From Oceanospirillales bacterium (GTDB lineage: Bacteria; Pseudomonadota; Gammaproteobacteria; Pseudomonadales; Balneatricaceae), in contig JAAEYW010000021.1 in NCBI GenBank assembly GCA_018223185.1, forward strand, positions 1 through 64,000: a stretch of 64,000 nucleotides of DNA, read 5' to 3'. The stretch's first letter is position 1; every line of letters begins with the position of its first letter. The position numbers were made by a program, and so were the translations under genes. The notes below the pieces were generated by a model, which was not told the DNA's origin, searched no databases, and worked only from the letters and a program-made list of their open reading frames with translations. Positions 1 through 8,459 of the stretch are shown here, one piece after another.

Positions 1-224
1 GGCTTACTTCTTCTTGAAGATTAAGGATGCCTTTCCCGGTAAAGCGCGATGAACCTTTTTTTAGACCTCCGCCAGTTGGTTTTGGCGCGGGGTCCTGCAA
101 CGATAGGGTATCCCCAATGAAAGATTGCTCTGCAGGGTTCTTGCCTGGAGAGCTCGCCAAACGGGCTTAACAATGAAGATATCGATGTTTCTATATCCTT
201 CCCCATAACCCGCGAAGAACCATA
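1..224. other. Unassigned region; possible insertion-sequence end or structured RNA
   Basis: No convincing protein is seen here. A 94-codon reading frame on the minus strand has no recognisable motif and no good ribosome site. Read on the minus strand from 224, the segment begins GGTTCTTCGCGGGTTATGGG, which looks like the terminal repeat of an insertion sequence (ISL3-like by impression). No matching inverted repeat is visible to the left, so any partner lies outside the window. Short internal hairpins (for example CGCCA...TGGCG near 68-92) would also fit a structured RNA. Identity is open. Confidence 0.25.
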
Positions 225-255
225 AAAAAGGGGTCTGTGAAAGAGGCCCCTTTTT
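225..255 (-). terminator. Bidirectional rho-independent terminator after folE
   Basis: AAAAAGGGG pairs with CCCCTTTTT around a 13-base loop. The hairpin has U-runs in both directions and lies about 75 bases past the folE stop on the minus strand. Confidence 0.75.
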
Positions 256-330
256 GATTGATTCTGAGTTGTGGCAGCAGATCCAACGATATGAGCCTCG
301 TCCACAGATAAATCTGATCTCAGGCTCTGA

Positions 331-870
331 TCAGTTGATCAGCGAAAGGAACTCGCCGCGGGTTGACTGGCTCTTGCGGAAGGAGCCCAGCATCATTGAG
401 GTTTTCATGCTGCTATTCTGTTTTTCAACACCGCGCATCATCATACACATATGCTGCGCTTCGATAACCACACCAACACCGTCAGCACCGGTTGCCAGCA
501 TGATCGCATCAGCGATCTGTTTGGTCATATTTTCCTGAATCTGCAGGCGACGGGCAAACATATCCACTATCCGTGCAATCTTAGACAGTCCGATAACCTG
601 ACCTTTAGGAATGTAGCCTACATGGCATTTACCAATGAATGGCAGCATGTGGTGCTCACACATTGAGTACAGCTCGATATCCTTTACGATGACCATTTCG
701 CTGTTTTCAGTAGGGAAGAGTGCACCATTGATCACCTCTTCCAGGTTTTGCTCATAGCCACGGGTGAGAAACTGCATCGCTTTCGCTGCGCGTTTAGGAG
801 TATCGACCAGTCCTTCACGGGTGAGATCTTCACCCAGCTGTTCGATTATGCTGGCAAATTCTTTTTCCAT
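331..870 (-). CDS. folE: GTP cyclohydrolase I (FolE, type I)
   Basis: FolE opens GTP to 7,8-dihydroneopterin triphosphate, the first step of tetrahydrofolate synthesis, as a cytoplasmic toroidal homomultimer. The 179-residue protein is the usual size for short bacterial forms. The zinc ligands are visible as Cys71 and His74 in MCEHHMLP and Cys142 in QHMCMMMRG. The [11 protein letters not shown] and GLSKIARIV core segments are typical. The zinc Cys/His set marks the zinc-dependent FolE rather than FolE2. The gene is followed by the terminator at 225-255 and is preceded by a 173-base gap after smrB on the same strand that presumably carries its promoter. folC of the same pathway lies at 28314. 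Confidence 0.97.
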   Translation of the reverse strand: MEKEFASIIEQLGEDLTREGLVDTPKRAAKAMQFLTRGYEQNLEEVINGALFPTENSEMVIVKDIELYSMCEHHMLPFIGKCHVGYIPKGQVIGLSKIARIVDMFARRLQIQENMTKQIADAIMLATGADGVGVVIEAQHMCMMMRGVEKQNSSMKTSMMLGSFRKSQSTRGEFLSLIN

Positions 871-1043
871 TACAGTGTGTAATCCTGTTTTGGCCTGTCA
901 GATCCTCTGTCAGAGATAGAACCGGGAATCGTTTCGCACGCTCAGCTTTGTGACAGGGCCGTTAAAAAATCGTGCTAACTTACGTGATTAGCACTCAGAG
1001 GTAAAGTATACAGGCAAAGATTTAAGCGTTTAATCTGCGATTA

Positions 1044-1640
1044 CTATCTGGCCCGTTTCAGCAACACATAAAGCGCGCCTGTCCCGCCATCTTTCGGTTG
1101 TGCTGAGGAGAAAGCGATTACCGGATCCATCTGCCTCAGCCAGTCATTTACATAAGACTTCATCAGTGCGTGCTGGCTTTCTACGTTGTTTGACTTACCG
1201 TGGATCACCATCACACAGCGTAGCTGTTGCTTGCTGCATTCGCGAATAAAGCTGCTGAGCTCCGTGCGGGCATCATCAATGATATAACCGTGCAGATCGA
1301 GACCTGCGTCCCAGGGGATGTGTCCCTGCTTCAGGCGCTTCATCAATTTTAACTGAACCCCTGGAGTGGCGTAGATCAGCTCATCCTCGGTTTCGACCAG
1401 GTTGATAACCTCTGAATTTAGGCCGTCAACGATGCTCTCTTCGTCCTGAACCGCCATCTGCCGTTTATAGCGGGTGGTTTCATCATTGGCCAGTTTAAGT
1501 TTTTTCGGTTGTCCGCGCAGGTCTGCCCGGTCATTTCTGATTCGGGTAACCCCTGTCATTGCGGCGGCAAAATCAATTTCAGTATTATCAGTGTGTTCAG
1601 TATCAGGCAGATCGTTATCAGACATAGCGTTCGCAAACAT
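1044..1640 (-). CDS. smrB: Smr-domain endonuclease SmrB
   Basis: SmrB is a ribosome-collision-sensing endonuclease that cleaves mRNA between stacked ribosomes; that function is known from E. coli. The 198-residue protein has a charged N-terminal part and a C-terminal Smr domain. The domain shows LDLHG near residue 114, the VIHGKS segment, and the GGTGALYVLLKR ending typical of SmrB (formerly YfcN). The start could also be the ATG at 1625 (MSDNDL); neither start has a clear ribosome site. The gene is divergent from prmB with 64 bases between, the same smrB/prmB/aroC association as in E. coli. Confidence 0.92.
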   Translation of the reverse strand: MFANAMSDNDLPDTEHTDNTEIDFAAAMTGVTRIRNDRADLRGQPKKLKLANDETTRYKRQMAVQDEESIVDGLNSEVINLVETEDELIYATPGVQLKLMKRLKQGHIPWDAGLDLHGYIIDDARTELSSFIRECSKQQLRCVMVIHGKSNNVESQHALMKSYVNDWLRQMDPVIAFSSAQPKDGGTGALYVLLKRAR

Positions 1641-1704
1641 TATTCATTAACATACACGGCCTGCAATAAAGCAGGCACCAACTCGACGAATTATCCATCC
1701 AGAC

Positions 1705-2622
1705 ATGACCATCAATCAAGCACAGACCCTGAAAGAGCTGCATACGATACGTGATTTTATCCGTTTCAGCATGAGCTGCTTTTACAAACACGACCTCTAT
1801 TTTGGCCACGGAACCGATAATCCATGGGATGAGGCGGTTCAGCTGGTGCTGGGTGCACTGCACCTGCCCTGGAACAGTAACCCTGAACTCCTTGATGCCC
1901 GGCTTACCGGTGACGAGAAGGTTCGGGTGCTGGATTTTCTCGAGCAACGGGTGATACAGCGTCGGCCATTGCCCTATATTATAGGGGAAGCCTGGTATGC
2001 TGGTATGCCTTTCTACGTCGATGAGCGGGTGTTGATTCCCCGTTCACCGATTCAGGAACTGATAGAGATGCACTTCAGCCCCTGGCTGAGAGAGGGGCCG
2101 GTGGAGCGGATTCTGGATCTCTGTACCGGTAGCGGTTGTATCGGCATTGTCTGCGCCTATGCGTTTGAGGAGGCCGAGGTCGATCTGGCGGATATCTCGG
2201 CGGATGCTCTGGACGTCGCCCGTCGTAATATTACCCGCCATGAACTTGATGACCGGGTGACGGCTATTGAAAGTGATCTGTTTAGCAATCTGAATGGTCG
2301 CCGCTATGATCTGATTGTCAGTAACCCTCCGTATGTAGATAATGCGGACCTTGCCGGTATGCCGCAGGAATATCAGCATGAGCCTGATCTGGCGCTGGGG
2401 TCAGGGTCCGACGGCCTTGATATTACCAAACAGATTCTGCGCCAGGCGCAGCAGTATCTGACCGATGATGGCCTGCTGGTTATTGAGGTCGGTAATAGCG
2501 AAGTCCATTTGCAACAACAGTATCCTCAGATACCGTTTACCTGGCTGGAGCTGGCGGAGGGAGGAAACGGAGTGTTCCTGCTGACTGCTGCAGAGGTCCG
2601 ACAGTATTGCGGCGATATCTGA
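1705..2622 (+). CDS. prmB: Ribosomal protein L3 glutamine N5-methyltransferase PrmB
   Basis: PrmB methylates the glutamine side chain of ribosomal protein L3 with S-adenosylmethionine. The 305-residue protein has an N-terminal helical domain containing YFGHGTDNPWDEA, a feature of PrmB rather than the release-factor enzyme PrmC. A Rossmann methyltransferase fold follows: the SAM motif DLCTGSGCIG is near residue 135 and the catalytic NPPY is in VSNPPYVD near residue 212. The gene lies 52 bases ahead of aroC on the same strand, as in E. coli, so the pair may be co-transcribed. Confidence 0.96.
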   Translation: MTINQAQTLKELHTIRDFIRFSMSCFYKHDLYFGHGTDNPWDEAVQLVLGALHLPWNSNPELLDARLTGDEKVRVLDFLEQRVIQRRPLPYIIGEAWYAGMPFYVDERVLIPRSPIQELIEMHFSPWLREGPVERILDLCTGSGCIGIVCAYAFEEAEVDLADISADALDVARRNITRHELDDRVTAIESDLFSNLNGRRYDLIVSNPPYVDNADLAGMPQEYQHEPDLALGSGSDGLDITKQILRQAQQYLTDDGLLVIEVGNSEVHLQQQYPQIPFTWLELAEGGNGVFLLTAAEVRQYCGDI

Positions 2623-2674
2623 ACGACTAGGGTATAATCGACTAAATTTTTGGCTTTAAAATCGGGAACAAACG

Positions 2675-3763
2675 ATGTCAGGAAACACCTACGGTAAGCT
2701 ATTTACTGTCACCACTTTCGGCGAAAGCCATGGTCCGGCTTTGGGCTGTATTATCGATGGTTGTCCTCCGGGCATTGAACTGACAGAAGCGGATTTGCAA
2801 CGCGATCTCGATCGCCGTAAGCCGGGGACCTCCCGACACACCACTCAGAGACGCGAAGCCGATGAGGTGAAAATTCTCTCCGGCGTGTTTGAAGGCAAGA
2901 CAACCGGAACACCCATTGGCCTGCTGATTGAAAATACCGATCAGCGTTCCAAGGACTATTCCAATATTGCCGAAACGTTCCGCCCGGCACATGCTGACTA
3001 CGTATACACTCATAAGTATGGTTTCCGTGATTATCGTGGTGGTGGTCGTTCATCAGCCCGGGAAACGGCAATGCGGGTGGCTGCTGGCGCGGTGGCGAAA
3101 AAGTACCTGGCGCAGAAAGGCGTTGAAGTGCGGGGTTATCTTTCTCAGCTCGGCCCGATCAAAATCGAAGGGTTTGACTGGGATCAGGTCGATCAGAATC
3201 CGTTTTTCTGTCCTGATGCCGGTAAAGTGGCAGAGATGGAAACCTATATGGATGCCCTGCGCAAAGAGGGTAACTCGATTGGTGCAAAAATTTCTGTTTC
3301 TGCGACAGGTGTGCCGGTAGGGCTGGGTGAGCCGATATTTGATCGGCTGGATGCGGATCTGGCTCATGCGCTGATGAGCATTAACGCCGTTAAGGGCGTG
3401 GAGATCGGTGATGGTTTCGCCTGTGTTGAGCAGAAAGGGACCGAACATCGGGATGAGATGACGCCTGAAGGCTTTCTCTCCAATCATTCCGGCGGCATTC
3501 TTGGTGGTATCTCTACCGGACAGGAGATCACCGCACATATCGCCTTAAAGCCAACCTCCAGTCTGCGCCTGTCAGGGCGGAGTATCAATAGCCGGGGAGA
3601 AGCGATTGAAGTGGTCACACAGGGGCGTCATGATCCGTGTGTGGGTATTCGCGCGACTCCAATTGCGGAAGCAATGATGGCGATTGTACTGATGGATCAC
3701 CTGTTGCGTCATCGCGCGCAAAATGCCGATGTAGTCTGTGAAACTCCGGTGTTAAAAGGTTAA
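2675..3763 (+). CDS. aroC: Chorismate synthase
   Basis: AroC removes phosphate from 5-enolpyruvylshikimate-3-phosphate to give chorismate, the last step of the shikimate pathway, using reduced FMN. At 362 residues the length is normal. Visible signatures are [12 protein letters not shown] at the N terminus, the [12 protein letters not shown] flavin/phosphate segment near residue 125, and GRHDPCVG near residue 325. The gene feeds the trpFBA genes found later in the window. It follows prmB by 52 bases and ends at a strong terminator. Confidence 0.98.
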   Translation: MSGNTYGKLFTVTTFGESHGPALGCIIDGCPPGIELTEADLQRDLDRRKPGTSRHTTQRREADEVKILSGVFEGKTTGTPIGLLIENTDQRSKDYSNIAETFRPAHADYVYTHKYGFRDYRGGGRSSARETAMRVAAGAVAKKYLAQKGVEVRGYLSQLGPIKIEGFDWDQVDQNPFFCPDAGKVAEMETYMDALRKEGNSIGAKISVSATGVPVGLGEPIFDRLDADLAHALMSINAVKGVEIGDGFACVEQKGTEHRDEMTPEGFLSNHSGGILGGISTGQEITAHIALKPTSSLRLSGRSINSRGEAIEVVTQGRHDPCVGIRATPIAEAMMAIVLMDHLLRHRAQNADVVCETPVLKG

Positions 3764-3782
3764 AATTACGCGATAGCTTGAG

Positions 3783-3822
3783 TAACCCCTTGTTGCAAAT
3801 CTGTAACTAAGGGGTTTTTATT
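3783..3822 (+). terminator. Terminator after aroC
   Basis: AACCCCTT (3784-3791) pairs with AAGGGGTT (3809-3816), followed by a T-rich run. Confidence 0.8.
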
Positions 3823-3882
3823 TTTGGTTACTATTTTTTTAACGACGGCGCAAAACGTGCCTTTAGTTTTGGTGGATTAACT

Positions 3883-4734
3883 ATGACAGTCTATAAAGAG
3901 ACTCTTTACGACGGATACGGTCAGGCATTTGATGTGGAAGAGGTGCTGTTCGAGCAGCAGACAGATTCCTGGCATCTGATCATTTTCCGTAACCCTAAAT
4001 TCGGAACTGTTATGGCGCTGGATGGCATTATTCAGACCACTGAAAAAGATGAGTTTATCTATCATGAGATGCTGACTCATGTGCCACTGATGGCCCACGG
4101 CAGTGCTAAAAAAGTACTGATTATCGGCGGTGGTGATGGCGGAATGCTGCGAGAAGTCCTGAAGCATCAGTCTGTTGAAAGTGTCACTCAGGTTGAAATC
4201 GATCAGGCGGTTATTGATATGTGTGTCGAATATCTGCCGAACCATTCTCAGGGTGCATATGACAACCCGCGTGCCAATATCGTTATCGGTGATGGTATTG
4301 ATTATGTGTGTCAGACCGATGAAAAGTACGATGTGATTATCTCCGACTGTACCGATCCGGTCGGCCCGGGTGAGGTATTGTTCAGCAGCCGTTTCTACGA
4401 AGGCTGCAAGCGCTGTCTCAATGAAGGCGGTGTCTTCGTTGCTCAGAACGGTGTGGTCTATATGCAGCCTGAAGAGGTGGTCACCACCCGTCAGCGTCTT
4501 AGCCCATACTTTAAAGATCAGACTTTTTATACGGCTGCGGTGCCAACCTATATTGGCGGTGCAATGACTTTCGCCTGGGGCTGCGATAACCCGGCTACCC
4601 GGTTGCAGAGCGCAGAGCAGATCGTTGAACGCTTTAAAGCCAGTGGTATTAAAACCCGCTACTACAACCCGCAGATTCATGTGGGTAGTTTTGCCTTGCC
4701 GCAATATATTCTGGAGAAGTTAGGCGACGCCTGA
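3883..4734 (+). CDS. speE: Spermidine synthase (polyamine aminopropyltransferase)
   Basis: SpeE transfers the aminopropyl group of decarboxylated SAM to putrescine to make spermidine. The 283-residue protein matches the E. coli enzyme in size. The nucleotide motif GGGDGG is at residues 82-87 and the catalytic aspartates sit in [11 protein letters not shown] (Asp155 and Asp158). Its partner speD, which makes the decarboxylated SAM, is at 11863-12684, so the two genes of the step are split by about 7 kb instead of forming the E. coli speED operon. A GGTGG ribosome site precedes the ATG. Confidence 0.97.
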   Translation: MTVYKETLYDGYGQAFDVEEVLFEQQTDSWHLIIFRNPKFGTVMALDGIIQTTEKDEFIYHEMLTHVPLMAHGSAKKVLIIGGGDGGMLREVLKHQSVESVTQVEIDQAVIDMCVEYLPNHSQGAYDNPRANIVIGDGIDYVCQTDEKYDVIISDCTDPVGPGEVLFSSRFYEGCKRCLNEGGVFVAQNGVVYMQPEEVVTTRQRLSPYFKDQTFYTAAVPTYIGGAMTFAWGCDNPATRLQSAEQIVERFKASGIKTRYYNPQIHVGSFALPQYILEKLGDA

Positions 4735-4784
4735 TTTCTGATCCAGTCAGCGTCGGTGCAGCCGGCCGTAGCTGAAACCCTGAT

Positions 4785-4816
4785 AATCCACCGGTTGAAT
4801 AAACCGGTGGATTTTT
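4785..4816 (+). terminator. Terminator after speE
   Basis: AATCCACCGGTTT-type arms (AATCCACCGG and CCGGTGGATT) form a near-perfect hairpin with a short loop, followed by TTTTG. Confidence 0.85.
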
Positions 4817-4884
4817 GTTTTCTGTAACCCGGTGCTTTTCTGGCACAGTCTGACCGTTCCGCACAGGAGTTAAAACGAGTCCCG

Positions 4885-6042
4885 ATGAAACTGAATACTT
4901 ACAGCCGTCTGTCGGGCTTCTATTTTTTCTACTTCTCGCTGCTGGGGGCTTTGGTTCCCTACTGGAGTCTCTATCTCAAGTCGTTTGATTTTAATGCGCA
5001 AACGATTGGCAGTCTGATGGCTATTCTAATGGCTTCGCGTATTGTTGCGCCCAATATCTGGGGTTGGCTGGCAGATCGCACTGGTCAGCGACTGCGTATT
5101 GTGCGCTATGGGGCATTTCTCACCTGTCTTATTTTTGTGCTGATCTTCTGGCAGGAAAGTGCTCTGGGTATTGCGCTGGTGATGACCGGGTTTAGTTTTT
5201 TCTGGAACGCAGTTCTGCCTCAGTTTGAAGTGTTGACGCTGACGCACCTGAAAGGGCGTGAGCATCTCTATAGCCGAATCCGTCTCTGGGGCTCTGTGGG
5301 TTTTATTCTTGCGGTAATGGGAATTGGCTGGCTGCTGGATTTGGTCAGTATCCGCTGGCTGCCCTGGGCGATGCTGGGGTTGATGGTGATGATCTGGTTA
5401 TCATCACTGTTTGTTGAGGGGAAAGCGCCGGTCCGCAGTAGTGAAGAAAGTCGATTTGTGCAGCAATTGTTGCGGCCTCAGGTGTTGGTGTTTTTTCTGG
5501 TCTGTTTGCTGATACAGTTCAGTCACGGTCCCTATTACACGTTTTACTCAGTGTTGATGGATAGTCTGGGGTACAGTCGTACCGAAATCGGTCTGCTGTG
5601 GTCGGTCGGGGTTGTTGCAGAAGTACTGATTTTTATACTCATGCCGAAACTGATTGGCGGGCTGGGATTGCGTAAACTGATGATCAGCAGTCTTCTGTTG
5701 TGCGTATTACGCTGGTTGCTGATCGGGCTGATACCGGAAAGCCTGCCACTTATGTTGTTTGCCCAGACGCTTCATGCGGTGAGTTTTGGTGTGTTGCATG
5801 CGGTCGGTATCGCGCTGGTGCACCATTATTTTTCCCCTTCCAATCATGGTCAGGGGCAGGCGATGTTCAGTAGCTTTGGGTTTGGTGTGGGCGGCGCACT
5901 GGGTGCGTTGTGCAGTGGAATGATGTGGGAATCGCTGGGTGCAGCCGCAACATTCAGCGTTGCTGCCGTGGCGGTTTTTATTGCTGCTATCTGCGCAACT
6001 ATTTGGATAAAACCGGAAAATTGTGCAGAAACGAATCGGTAA
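4885..6042 (+). CDS. MFS transporter, MFS_1-like (PPP/HcaT type)
   Basis: This is an inner-membrane secondary transporter of 385 residues with about 12 hydrophobic segments. Two six-helix halves are joined by a charged loop near residues 180-195. The loop-2 motif appears as GWLADRTGQRLR near residues 60-71. The short N terminus (YSRLSGFYFFYFSLLGALVPYW) and overall form resemble the MFS_1-like family that includes E. coli HcaT and sugar/nucleoside symporters. The substrate cannot be told from sequence. It stands alone between the speE terminator and a promoter region ahead of the DUF6489-type gene. Confidence 0.85.
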   Translation: MKLNTYSRLSGFYFFYFSLLGALVPYWSLYLKSFDFNAQTIGSLMAILMASRIVAPNIWGWLADRTGQRLRIVRYGAFLTCLIFVLIFWQESALGIALVMTGFSFFWNAVLPQFEVLTLTHLKGREHLYSRIRLWGSVGFILAVMGIGWLLDLVSIRWLPWAMLGLMVMIWLSSLFVEGKAPVRSSEESRFVQQLLRPQVLVFFLVCLLIQFSHGPYYTFYSVLMDSLGYSRTEIGLLWSVGVVAEVLIFILMPKLIGGLGLRKLMISSLLLCVLRWLLIGLIPESLPLMLFAQTLHAVSFGVLHAVGIALVHHYFSPSNHGQGQAMFSSFGFGVGGALGALCSGMMWESLGAAATFSVAAVAVFIAAICATIWIKPENCAETNR

Positions 6043-6184
6043 ATTTGTTTTGCACCGCAGTTGGTATAGTATTAGATTAACAGCAGTTAAGTAATTGAAT
6101 CGCTATTGTACAGTTTTACGCAGATGTCATTCTGACAGGTATAGTTTCTGACGGATTAACCGGTCCGCCTGATGAGAGGTGCTG

Positions 6185-6448
6185 ATGAATTTCAAAGTTG
6201 ATGTTGAAATGACACCCGAAGAGCTCCGCAAGGTGCTGGGGTTACCCGATGTTGAATCGTTTCAGAAAGAGATGATGAGTAAAATTCAGGAGCGAATGGA
6301 TGCCGGTGTTGATGGTTATGATCCACTGACACTCTTTCAGCCCTATATGGCCAGTGGCCTTGGTTCGATGGATGCAATTCAGAAAATGCTGTTGAATATG
6401 ATGAGTACATATACCAACAGCAGTAAAAGCTCAGATAAAAACAAATAA
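6185..6448 (+). CDS. DUF6489-like small acidic protein next to phaR
   Basis: This 87-residue protein begins MNFKVDVEMTPEELRKVLGL and continues with a short helical, Met-rich region ending in a Ser/Lys tail. It resembles the DUF6489 family, which I know only as uncharacterised and often found beside polyhydroxyalkanoate genes. The ATG at 6185 is preceded by GAGAGGTG; the TTG six bases earlier overlaps that site and is less likely. It lies 66 bases upstream of phaR on the same strand, so a granule-associated role is possible but is inference. Confidence 0.7.
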   Translation: MNFKVDVEMTPEELRKVLGLPDVESFQKEMMSKIQERMDAGVDGYDPLTLFQPYMASGLGSMDAIQKMLLNMMSTYTNSSKSSDKNK

Positions 6449-6514
6449 TACTGTCTCCCGTCACACTGCAGCAGAGTGCGGGCGCAGGAGCAAAACAGGT
6501 AGAGAGAGACTATT

Positions 6515-7000
6515 TTGAGAATTCTCAGAAAATATACAAACCGACGTCTGTACGATACATCCCGTAGCTGTTACATCACCCTGGAAGATGTAAAACAGCT
6601 GGTACTTAATCAGGAAAACTTTCAGGTTCAGGATTCCAAAACCGGGGCGGATCTGACCCGCAATATATTGCTGCAGATTATCAGCGAACAGGAAGCGCTG
6701 GGACATGGAACGCTGCTGACCAATCAGGTGCTGCAACAGCTGATTCGCTTCTATGGTGACAGTATGCAGGGGATGATGAGTCAGTATCTGGAACAGAGTA
6801 TCGCGACCTTTATCGATCAGCAGGAGCGTATTCGTGAACAGATGCAGAATATGATCGGTGCCGCCAATCCGCTGAATATGATGAACAAAATCGCTGATCA
6901 GAATATGGCGATGTGGAATATATTCACCCCGCCAGGGGGTGAAAAATCAACTGACAATCCGGCCAGTAATGATGCCGGTCCATCGAAAGAAGATAAGTAG
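6515..7000 (+). CDS. phaR: Polyhydroxyalkanoate synthesis repressor PhaR (TTG start)
   Basis: PhaR binds DNA and PHA granules and represses phasin and PHA synthesis genes until polymer accumulates. The 161-residue protein has the N-terminal DNA-binding domain (RILRKYTNRRLYDT at the start, VQDSKTGADLTRNILLQII near residues 40-58). The PHB accumulation regulatory region follows, with a Met/Gln-rich segment near residues 85-130. The start codon is TTG at 6515, preceded by AGAGAGA; no ATG lies near the conserved N terminus. Its likely targets, the phaEC genes, are 6.8 kb away at 12800-14806. Confidence 0.93.
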   Translation: MRILRKYTNRRLYDTSRSCYITLEDVKQLVLNQENFQVQDSKTGADLTRNILLQIISEQEALGHGTLLTNQVLQQLIRFYGDSMQGMMSQYLEQSIATFIDQQERIREQMQNMIGAANPLNMMNKIADQNMAMWNIFTPPGGEKSTDNPASNDAGPSKEDK

Positions 7001-7018
7001 CCTGCGCTGATTGAATAA

Positions 7019-7055
7019 GCCCGCTAATGATGTCAAAAATCTTAGCGGGTTTTTT
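7019..7055 (+). terminator. Terminator between phaR and the RHH gene
   Basis: CCCGCTAA pairs with TTAGCGGG, followed by a T run. It sits between convergent genes and probably serves phaR. Confidence 0.8.
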
Positions 7056-7404
7056 AGTGCCTTTTTTGAATCTCATTCGCCAGGATAGCATCCGCATCCA
7101 GCGTACTGATTGCGATCTCAGTATTCATCGGGATCTCTCCCGTCAGTTGTAGCGCCAGATAGCGCATGCAGCAGACCCGCAGGAACGAGGTAAAGTTCCC
7201 CAGATCATGTCCTGCATCGATCGATTCATGGTAGAGACGGGTCAGCATCTGAGGGATATTCATATGATCCCGTGCTGCGATCTCTTCCAGAGTGTGCCAG
7301 AAATAATTTTCCAGACGTACGCTGGTGACCATCCCGTCAATACGCAAAGAGCGTGTACTACTTTTCCAGTGTACAGAATCACTATTGATAAACAGTTTGC
7401 ACAT
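7054..7404 (-). CDS. Ribbon-helix-helix (RHH_4-type) protein
   Basis: This 116-residue protein carries an RHH_4-type domain: GMVTSVRLENYFWHTLEEIA near residues 24-43, then a helix with IPQMLTRLYHE. In this family the beta strand contacts DNA, so a small transcriptional regulator is likely; targets are unknown. The C-terminal part has a Cys-Cys pair (RVCCMRYLALQ). It is convergent with phaR and stands alone. The start at 7404 fits the family, which usually has 15-25 residues before the RHH strand. Confidence 0.75.
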   Translation of the reverse strand: MCKLFINSDSVHWKSSTRSLRIDGMVTSVRLENYFWHTLEEIAARDHMNIPQMLTRLYHESIDAGHDLGNFTSFLRVCCMRYLALQLTGEIPMNTEIAISTLDADAILANEIQKRH

Positions 7405-7453
7405 GCCCGGTCCCTGTCTGTATCTGAATATAGAGCTGCCAACCTCTGCAACA

Positions 7454-7480
7454 AAACGGCTATCTTTTCAGATAGCCGTT
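7454..7480 (-). terminator. Weak terminator-like hairpin after the DJ-1 gene
   Basis: AACGGCTATC and GATAGCCGTT form a ten-base-pair stem. Read on the minus strand it is followed by TTGTTG, which is a poor U tract. Confidence 0.5.
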
Positions 7481-7535
7481 GCAGATCGTTGTTACAGGTT
7501 AGCTGTTGCTTGTCATGTTGACCATGTCAGAAACG

Positions 7536-8102
7536 TTATTTCAGCAGCTCTAAAAACTGTGATAGCCATGCGGGATGGGCTGGCCAGGCGGGAGCTGTAA
7601 CTAAATTTCCATCGGTAATCGCCGCATCGATAGCAATCTCAGTGAAGATCCCTCCGGACTGATTGATCTCAGGCATGCAGGCTGGATAGGCAGAACACTT
7701 TTTATCTTTCAATACCCCTGCGGCAGAGAGAATCTGAGCGCCATGGCAGACCGCAGCTACGGGTTTATTGGTGGTAAAGAAATGTTGCACCATCGACAAC
7801 ACGGCAGGATTGAGGCGCAGGTATTCCGGTGCGCGACCGCCGGGAATAATCAGTGCGTCGTAATCGGCGGGGTCGATGTCGGCAAAAGTGGCATTCAGTG
7901 TGAAGTTATGGCCGCGTTTTTCTGTATAGGTCTGATCGCCCTCAAAATCATGGATCGCGGTGGCAACAGAATCGCCACTGACCTTATCAGGGCAGACCGC
8001 ATCCACACGGTGACCCACCGTCAGAAGGGTCTGAAAGGGCACCATAGTTTCATAGTCTTCGGTGAAGTCGCCGGTGATCATCAGGATCTTTTTGCTGCTC
8101 AT
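7536..8102 (-). CDS. DJ-1/PfpI family protein
   Basis: This 188-residue member of the DJ-1/PfpI (class I glutamine amidotransferase-like) superfamily begins [15 protein letters not shown]. The nucleophile elbow is AVCHGAQ with its Cys near residue 119, preceded by [13 protein letters not shown]. Relatives are deglycases, stress chaperones or intracellular peptidases; the exact activity cannot be read here. The glutamate of TEDYE fits the conserved acidic residue beside the nucleophile. It sits between the RHH gene and arsenite oxidase on the same strand. Confidence 0.85.
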   Translation of the reverse strand: MSSKKILMITGDFTEDYETMVPFQTLLTVGHRVDAVCPDKVSGDSVATAIHDFEGDQTYTEKRGHNFTLNATFADIDPADYDALIIPGGRAPEYLRLNPAVLSMVQHFFTTNKPVAAVCHGAQILSAAGVLKDKKCSAYPACMPEINQSGGIFTEIAIDAAITDGNLVTAPAWPAHPAWLSQFLELLK

Positions 8103-8459
8103 AATAAACTCCTACAGGTGTGACTGATTGTTTTTATATTTAGGGTGGTAGCAGCTACAAGGTAGCAGTCCAGCAGCAGGATTGGGTATTAGATGAATAC
8201 TACAATTCAACATAGCGGTAGTGTAGGCGGCACAAAATAGCCGATCAGCGGTTGGCCGATTATGCCCAGTGCCTGAATACCACGTTGGCTGCAGGGGGTG
8301 GTGCAGCATGATGCAAACCCATAGCCTGTGAGAAGGTGGCTGAAAACCGGCTGTATGCATTCCCGGTTGTGGTTCTGTCTTTCGTTAGTATTCATCAAAA
8401 GCCGGCCCGCGAGGGGTCGGCTTAAGCTCTGGAACCTGATTATGATTATGTCTCAGGTG
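8103..8459. other. 357-base intergenic region between aioA and the DJ-1 gene
   Basis: No gene is supported. Reading frames here lack family features. A GC-rich hairpin near 8399-8423 (AAGCCGGCCC with GGGTCGGCTT) follows the aioA stop on the minus strand and is the best candidate terminator, with only TTTT after it. The remainder should carry the DJ-1 promoter near 8110-8160, but no clear -35/-10 pair stands out. Confidence 0.5.

Noticed and set aside
3877-4704. 275-codon minus-strand frame opposite speE
   Set aside because: speE is certain on the plus strand; the antisense frame has no family features.
7054-7404. RHH protein as antitoxin of a toxin-antitoxin pair
   Set aside because: No toxin-like partner gene is adjacent; the protein is a lone RHH_4 type.
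8112-8360. 82-codon minus-strand frame between the DJ-1 and aioA genes
   Set aside because: Cys/His/Pro-rich translation with no family pattern and no ribosome site; treated as intergenic.
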